Shown: piece by piece, positions 59,454-64,000 of the stretch
How positions within the stretch are numbered: position 1 is the stretch's first letter
Layout of the letters: each line of letters begins with the position of its first letter
Source of the DNA: Paenibacillus pabuli NBRC 13638
GTDB taxonomy: Bacteria > Bacillota > Bacilli > Paenibacillales > Paenibacillaceae
Reading direction: 5' to 3'
DNA length: 64,000 nt
Assembly (NCBI RefSeq): GCF_001514495.1
Contig: NZ_BCNM01000012.1
Span: forward strand, 62,001 to 126,000
The notes under the pieces: generated by a model
The model's input: the letters and a program-made list of their open reading frames with translations, nothing else
Database searches by the model: none
Told to the model about the DNA's origin: nothing
Program-made: the position numbers and the translations under genes

Positions 59454-59885
59454 TTAATCCGAGTATGCAACAGCATTAAAACTCTCAATACCTATTCGAG
59501 TAGCATCTGCTGTACAAAAAAGATATAAAGTATAAACCAATTCATTTGATGGCGGTAGTGGTACATTAAAATCGGATGCATTAATGGTGACAACTTGTAT
59601 AGCGTTTGGGTTTGCTTCAGAGACACTCACCGAATATAGGGCGTAAGCAACAAGTGAATCAGTACCTCGTGCAATAGAAAATGCAATTACGGAGTCAAAT
59701 GGTGGAGTGGTGGGGAACGCGAGCTCAGCTATCCCTGATAATTGTACACGTATGTTTCCATTTGCGTCAGTTGCATCAAGGCCAACCTCCCCGATTGCAA
59801 CAGGCGTATTAGCGGGCAAGGGAATTGAGATTGTGTTACCATAGCTTGCATTTTGAGAGGTTCGAGCATCCAGCAGTTTTGCCAT
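59454..59885 (-). CDS. Hypothetical beta-rich protein, 143 aa
   Basis: A Cys-poor protein with repeated short hydrophobic strands: NTISIPLPANTPVAIGEVGL, IRVQLSGIAELAF, SVIAFSIARGTDSLVAYALY, AIQVVTINASDF and LVYTLYLFCTADATRIGIE. The pattern suggests a jelly-roll like those of exosporium or spore-surface C-terminal domains; this is inference from pattern only. No signal peptide. The start ATG 59885 follows GGGGG by about ten bases; longer versions up to 59996 have no ribosome site. Confidence 0.6.
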   Translation of the reverse strand: MAKLLDARTSQNASYGNTISIPLPANTPVAIGEVGLDATDANGNIRVQLSGIAELAFPTTPPFDSVIAFSIARGTDSLVAYALYSVSVSEANPNAIQVVTINASDFNVPLPPSNELVYTLYLFCTADATRIGIESFNAVAYSD

Positions 59886-60132
59886 AAAGAGCATACCCCC
59901 AATAGTTTTTGTGATATGGTATGCCGTTTTTTTGTAAGGTTCGTCCGCAGAATGGCAATTCATTTGATTGACTGGCACGTACTCCACGAATCGCATCTGG
60001 CTGCCGCATTGACAACATCAAAATGGTCGTTGCCGAAAGGGACCGCGCGTGTGGAGCAAGGATCTGTTCAGACCGGATCTTTGAACATGGCGAGTGGAAC
60101 TAGGTGATCATATAAACATGAAATATATAGAA
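59886..60132. other. Gene-free stretch
   Basis: About 250 bases between the 143-aa protein gene and the next terminator. A frame around 59951-60101 (ending MASGTR) lacks a ribosome site and any family signal. It probably holds the promoter of the gene at 59885. Confidence 0.35.
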
Positions 60133-60165
60133 AAAAGCCTGTTCAAACTACTGAACGGGCTTTTT
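60133..60165 (-). terminator. Terminator after the VOC gene
   Basis: AAAAGCC and GTTCA pair with TGAAC and GGCTTTTT; with A and T runs on both sides, it serves the minus-strand VOC gene. Confidence 0.8.
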
Positions 60166-60198
60166 AGTGTGGTATTAAGCTCAGCCGAGCAAGAAGTT

Positions 60199-60576
60199 TT
60201 ACTTTTTCTCCATGACGGCAAAGTAATTGTTTTCGTCATCTGCAAAATTGAATACTCTTCCACCAGGCATCGTTACAATTTCTCCGACCGTAACTTGGTT
60301 GTTGGATAAATGAGTGTATAGTTGGTCCAGGTTTTCTGTGAAAAACATGAGCGACGGTGTACCCAGATTCAATTCAGGGGACATTCTGGCAACGAATTCC
60401 TTGTCGTGCAGGATGATGGTGGTTTGGGCACCCTTCACAGGAGCAATCTCGATCCAGCGCATCCCATTCCCATTCACTTCGGAAACGACATGAAAGCCTG
60501 CTTTTTCTGTCCAAAATTGAAGAGCCTTGTCCTGGTCGTTAACATACAACATAATTTGGCCGACTTGAGTAAACAT
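60199..60576 (-). CDS. VOC family protein (glyoxalase/bleomycin-resistance fold)
   Basis: A 125-aa two-module VOC protein: QVGQIMLYVNDQDKALQFWTEKAGF opens module one, ENLDQLYTHLSNNQVTVGEIV with GGRVFNFADDENNYFAV closes module two. The conserved metal-side Glu appears in MRWIEIAP and a late segment DDENNYF. Function cannot be told from fold alone (glyoxalase, dioxygenase, or binding protein). AAGGAG lies nine bases before ATG 60576; the longer frame to 60648 has no ribosome site. Confidence 0.87.
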   Translation of the reverse strand: MFTQVGQIMLYVNDQDKALQFWTEKAGFHVVSEVNGNGMRWIEIAPVKGAQTTIILHDKEFVARMSPELNLGTPSLMFFTENLDQLYTHLSNNQVTVGEIVTMPGGRVFNFADDENNYFAVMEKK

Positions 60577-60792
60577 CAGTATACACTCCTTGTATCCGTA
60601 GTTGTACTGGTTTGAGTCAAGCTCTATATTACCATAAAGCTTATGCAAAATATGTTTTTACAATCCGAACACAAATTGCGGAAGCAACTGTCCTTGACTG
60701 CCTCATAGCGACATACCATTAACTAAAGGACAATTCGGTAGAGCGGGTTGCCTTTTAAGCACAGCCATGTAATGGCAGATGGGAGCGCTGTA

Positions 60793-63057
60793 ATGACGAA
60801 ACGGGTAATTCTGTTGGAAGAAGGTACGACAGAGATGAAAGGGCTGATGGGCAGTAAAGGGGCTGGACTTGCAGCGTTGCTTCAGGCAGGTTGGTCCGTT
60901 CCGGCCGGGTTCATTGTAACAACAGAAGGTTGCCGCGCGTTTTGTACCCGTCTTGGACATCTTTCCACAGAGGGAGTTCATGAGATTAGCAGCGCAGTTC
61001 AGGATCTGGAGAAGAAAACAGGTAAATTCTTTGGCGATTCCCTAGTACCACTCTTGCTAGCTGTTCGTTCCAGTGAAACGCATTCTCACCATGCGGAATC
61101 CCATGCTTTGCTTCATGTAGGACTCAATGATGTGACGGTGGAGGGGCTCGCGAGGCAAACGAACGATCGTCCGTATGCTCTTAATTGTTATCGAATATTA
61201 TTACAGGATTATGGCCATCTGGTACACAACATTCCGTATGCCTTATTTGAAGAAATATGGGGAAACATCTCGATACTCGATGAAGCGAAACTGGAATTCG
61301 CCATCGCAGCATATAAGCATTTAATAGAAGATATGGGGCATCATCCGTTCCCACAAGATGTCCAAATACAATTAGAAGAAGCGATACGTTCTGTTTCTCC
61401 TATACAACGTATTCCACGGCCCATCACCCAACAAGAACTTTTTCTCAAAACTACAGAATTCTCTGGTGAAGTTCAAGCCGCCGCTGTTCTTGTACAGGTG
61501 ATGGTCAATAGCGAGCGCGGTGACCGAAGCGGAATCGGCACGGTATATTCCCGTCATCCGGTTACCGGAGAAAGAGGCATGGCCGGGGAATACATTTCAT
61601 CTGCAGCTTCCCAATCTCGGGAGGACGGACTGAATCAGTTGCGGGATGAAGAGCCTGAACTGTATGGTCTTCTGCAGGATGCCTGCTGTTATCTGGAGTC
61701 CCGCATGGGAGAGGTACAGGAAATCCATTTTGCTGTGGATTCGGGGGAACTGTATCTTGTGGAAATCCGTCAAGCGAAGTTAACCTCGAAGGCCGCACTA
61801 AGGAGTACAGTAGATCTCGTGGATGAAGGGAAAATCACCAAAGAGGATGCAATAATGCGTATCCAACCTTGGCAGGGGAAGGAAATGATGCAAGCATCTT
61901 CAACGTTATCACCTGAACTACAGCTTCTGCTTGAATGGGCGGATGAAATAAAGGAACTAACGATACTGTCGAATGTAGACCATCCACAAGACGCCATTAC
62001 AGCCAGGGCATTTGGTGCGGAAGGTATTGGCTTGTGCCGGACAGAACATTTGCTGATGTCTGCTTCGAGATTTCCTTTTGTACAGAAAATGATTCTGGCT
62101 GACAGTGAAGTGGAGCGAAAACGTGGATTGGAGCGTCTGCTGCCGATGCAGCAGGCTGATTTTGAACAACTCTTTGAAGCGATGGATGGATATCCGGTTA
62201 CGATCCGGTTGCTCGACCTGCCGCTGCATGAGCTGGTACCTGATATAGAAGTGTTAAACGATAAGCGTGAGCAGTTGCGTAACAGTACGTTGGAAGAGAG
62301 CATCAATGAATTGCAGGAGCTTGATCGTGTAATCCAGAGGATACAGGAATTGCATGAACACCTTCCGACGCTTAGACATCAGGATTGTCGACTGGGCGAT
62401 GTATTTCCTGAAATATACGATATGCAGATTGAAGCAATCTTCCGTGCTGCGGTGAAAGGCATTCGTCAAGGTCTGTTGGTGCGGCCTGAGATTTTGATTC
62501 CGTTGGTGAGTCATGCCGATGAACTTGTGGCCATGAGAGAACTGGTGGATCATGTGGCGGACCAGGTGCTTGGAGAGGAGAAGCGCCACTGTCTTTACCG
62601 AGTAGGGGCGATGATTGAAGCGCCAGGAGCAGCGCTGACCGCAGCTCATATTGCACGTTATGCGGACTTCTTATCATTTGGCACGGATGATCGGACAGAG
62701 ATGACGTCTGGTTACAGCCGTTATAATACAAAGAAGCCGCTCATTCATACGGATGTGGAGCAACGCTTAGTATCCAGCACCCCCTTTCAAGCACTGGATA
62801 TTGACGGCGTGGGGCAATTGTTGGAAATGGCTCTCGTCCAAGGTCGGAACCGGAAGCCGCATCTGAAAGCAGGAATCTGTGGTGAGAATACAGCCGATCC
62901 GGCTTCCATTGCTTTTTGCCACCGTATTGGACTGGATTATGTAAGCTGTCTGCCAGAGCAGGTGCCGCTTGCCCGTATCGCTGCTGCACAGGCAGTAATA
63001 CTTGCCCGGAAACAGAACGAAAACAATCAAGACGGAGATATATCGACGATTGCATAA
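60793..63057 (+). CDS. PPDK-like protein lacking the phosphohistidine domain
   Basis: A 754-aa homologue of pyruvate phosphate dikinase (usually about 880 aa). The ATP-grasp part is recognisable (GSKGAGLAALLQAGWSVPAGF, HVGLNDVTVEGLARQT, GTVYSRHPVTGERG), as is the C-terminal PEP-binding barrel (ARAFGAEGIGLCRTEHLL, ILIPLVSHADEL, LSFGTDDRTEM, GICGENTADPASIAFCHRIGLDYVSC). Between them, after GKITKEDAIMRIQPWQ, the roughly 120-residue swivelling domain with its GGxTSHAA histidine is absent. Active-site changes include VRSSETHS for VRSGAxxS and SFGTDD for SFGTND. It therefore cannot run the normal phosphotransfer. ATG 60793 follows GGGAG. Confidence 0.82.
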   Translation: MTKRVILLEEGTTEMKGLMGSKGAGLAALLQAGWSVPAGFIVTTEGCRAFCTRLGHLSTEGVHEISSAVQDLEKKTGKFFGDSLVPLLLAVRSSETHSHHAESHALLHVGLNDVTVEGLARQTNDRPYALNCYRILLQDYGHLVHNIPYALFEEIWGNISILDEAKLEFAIAAYKHLIEDMGHHPFPQDVQIQLEEAIRSVSPIQRIPRPITQQELFLKTTEFSGEVQAAAVLVQVMVNSERGDRSGIGTVYSRHPVTGERGMAGEYISSAASQSREDGLNQLRDEEPELYGLLQDACCYLESRMGEVQEIHFAVDSGELYLVEIRQAKLTSKAALRSTVDLVDEGKITKEDAIMRIQPWQGKEMMQASSTLSPELQLLLEWADEIKELTILSNVDHPQDAITARAFGAEGIGLCRTEHLLMSASRFPFVQKMILADSEVERKRGLERLLPMQQADFEQLFEAMDGYPVTIRLLDLPLHELVPDIEVLNDKREQLRNSTLEESINELQELDRVIQRIQELHEHLPTLRHQDCRLGDVFPEIYDMQIEAIFRAAVKGIRQGLLVRPEILIPLVSHADELVAMRELVDHVADQVLGEEKRHCLYRVGAMIEAPGAALTAAHIARYADFLSFGTDDRTEMTSGYSRYNTKKPLIHTDVEQRLVSSTPFQALDIDGVGQLLEMALVQGRNRKPHLKAGICGENTADPASIAFCHRIGLDYVSCLPEQVPLARIAAAQAVILARKQNENNQDGDISTIA

Positions 63058-63161
63058 TGTTTCCACATCTCCTCATGGAATACCAACCCTAAAACTGTTA
63101 TACTGAAATATGCGTTTTGTAAAAGGAACGTAAAAATTTCAGATAAGGGTTGAAAGCGACC

Positions 63162-64000
63162 ATGTTTAATTCCAAAAATGATCGGACCTCATCACGGACC
63201 TTATTTGCCGTGTTATTTATTCTGATGCTGCTGAAGCTGTCGCTTTTGCGGTATTTCTTTTTCCAGGGTCTGTCCGGCATCGGTTTCGTTACTGATGCAC
63301 TCGGGGCTCTTACAGTGGTATGCATCCTCGATCTGATCATACCAAAAGCCTGGAAGCGCGCAGTGTACGCAGGTTTCAATGTGTTGTTCTCGCTGATATT
63401 GTTCGCGGCAACACTCTATAACGTACATTTCAGTTCGGTTCCCACCTATACGGCACTCAGCGAACTGGGGCAGGTGGCTCAGGTACGCGGCAGTATCGGA
63501 CCTTTGGTACGATCAGTACACTTCCTGTTTTTTGTGGATATCGTACTGGCTCTGCCCGTATGGTTTATCTTGCGACGCCGGCGTGCCTCTGGCCGTAACA
63601 GCAGCTATGGCGACAGTGGACTTCATTTCGGCAGAAGTCGGAGACGGTATTGGGGCAAGTTGGGTGTAGCCCTTACCGCTGCATTCTGTATCGTGCTTTC
63701 CGGCAGTTTCATTGTCAAAGGGGAAACGATTGATAATGAACTCGTTCGCGCCGAAAATCTCGGTTTTCTGAATTATCAGGTATCATCCGCGATCCTGACA
63801 AGTAAAGAGAATGAAGCGATTGCGAATGGCAACATTGACGAAACGATCGACAAAATCAATCAGCTGGTTAGCAAATATCCGTACCAGGATAAGTCCAGCG
63901 AGGGCACAGCCATCAAAGCCAAATACTTTGGTCAGGCCAAAGGAAGCAACCTGATTGTCCTGCAACTGGAGTCATTTCAAAACTTCCCGATGAATGCTTC
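63162..64000 (+). CDS. LTA synthase family sulfatase-like protein (partial)
   Basis: The gene runs off the right edge; 279 codons are visible. The N-terminal half has about five membrane helices (LFAVLFILMLLKLSLLRYFFFQ ... FFVDIVLALPVWFILRRRRA ... ALTAAFCIVLSGSFIV), followed by the extracellular start GSNLIVLQLESFQNFPMNAS, in which Glu of QLESFQNF is the first metal ligand of LtaS-type enzymes. It would polymerise glycerol phosphate from phosphatidylglycerol onto an anchor, or act as a primase. The start ATG 63162 has only a weak ribosome site (GAAAGCG). Confidence 0.88.
   Translation, partial: MFNSKNDRTSSRTLFAVLFILMLLKLSLLRYFFFQGLSGIGFVTDALGALTVVCILDLIIPKAWKRAVYAGFNVLFSLILFAATLYNVHFSSVPTYTALSELGQVAQVRGSIGPLVRSVHFLFFVDIVLALPVWFILRRRRASGRNSSYGDSGLHFGRSRRRYWGKLGVALTAAFCIVLSGSFIVKGETIDNELVRAENLGFLNYQVSSAILTSKENEAIANGNIDETIDKINQLVSKYPYQDKSSEGTAIKAKYFGQAKGSNLIVLQLESFQNFPMNA

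Noticed and set aside
59951-60107. Short plus-strand frame in the gap before the VOC gene
   Set aside because: No ribosome site or domain; opposite to the neighbouring genes and probably promoter DNA.
1-64000. Prophage, insertion sequence, CRISPR array, tRNA or rRNA
   Set aside because: No transposase, integrase, capsid or Cas-like protein, no regularly spaced repeats and no cloverleaf or rRNA-like sequence was seen on either strand.

Overview
The window reads as chromosomal DNA of a low-to-moderate GC Gram-positive spore-former, most likely Paenibacillus. Reasons: strong AGGAGG ribosome binding sites, frequent GTG/TTG starts, an SLH-domain cell-surface glycosidase, a BM3-type P450/reductase fusion, HxlAB, LutABC, a Btr-like AraC/siderophore-binding fusion regulator and a lipoteichoic acid synthase-like protein. 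I see no tRNA, rRNA, CRISPR array, transposase or phage gene. Both edges cut genes: a sugar ABC permease on the left and an LTA synthase-like gene on the right.

Layout. 1-9.2 kb: end of a sugar ABC transporter, a nitroreductase under a palindromic operator, an SLH/GH18 enzyme, a TrxB-like flavoprotein, an FAD oxidase coupled to a half-size MFS protein, a DUF3243 protein and heme O synthase. 9.3-16.1 kb: a TPR protein, a LysR/EamA divergent pair, and a LacI regulator with a GH2 beta-mannosidase that share a 13-base operator-like word. 16.2-19.2 kb: an AraC regulator running without a stop into an iron-siderophore lipoprotein, then two truncated pseudogenes (GH42 and AraC) joined at a deletion scar. 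19.3-27 kb: a secreted metzincin-like protease with a lipoprotein, a divergent SRAP protein, an OYE, a DeoR regulator, OsmC, DUF2062, an AEC transporter and a lactonase. 27.4-29.2 kb: hxlA-hxlB-hxlR (RuMP formaldehyde fixation). 29.6-37.6 kb: PepF, a DUF2500 protein, then rhaB-deoR-lutABC, linking rhamnose breakdown to L-lactate oxidation.

37.8-47.8 kb: glutathione peroxidase, the P450 BM3 homologue with a palindromic operator but no adjacent TetR gene, and an AraC / Gfo-Idh-MocA / (alpha/alpha)6 glycosidase divergon with a cre-like site. 48-50.4 kb: RidA, GNAT, then a decayed siderophore locus (IucA/IucC, FecCD and AraC-SBP remnants). 50.5-56.3 kb: a tightly coupled six-gene operon (APH-like kinase, 787-aa methyltransferase, histidine phosphatase, second methyltransferase, DEDDh exonuclease, small protein) whose joint function I do not recognise. 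56.5-59.3 kb: an intact Fur-controlled siderophore lipoprotein and its Btr-like regulator. 59.4-64 kb: an unknown small protein, a VOC protein, a PPDK-like protein lacking the phosphohistidine domain, and the LTA synthase-like gene.

The most notable items are the six-gene cassette, the AraC/lipoprotein frame with a Fur-type promoter inside it, the PPDK homologue without its swivelling His domain, the SRAP protein without its usual Glu and His, and two gene-decay scars. All functional statements rest on reading the translated sequence and on family knowledge; no database search was run.
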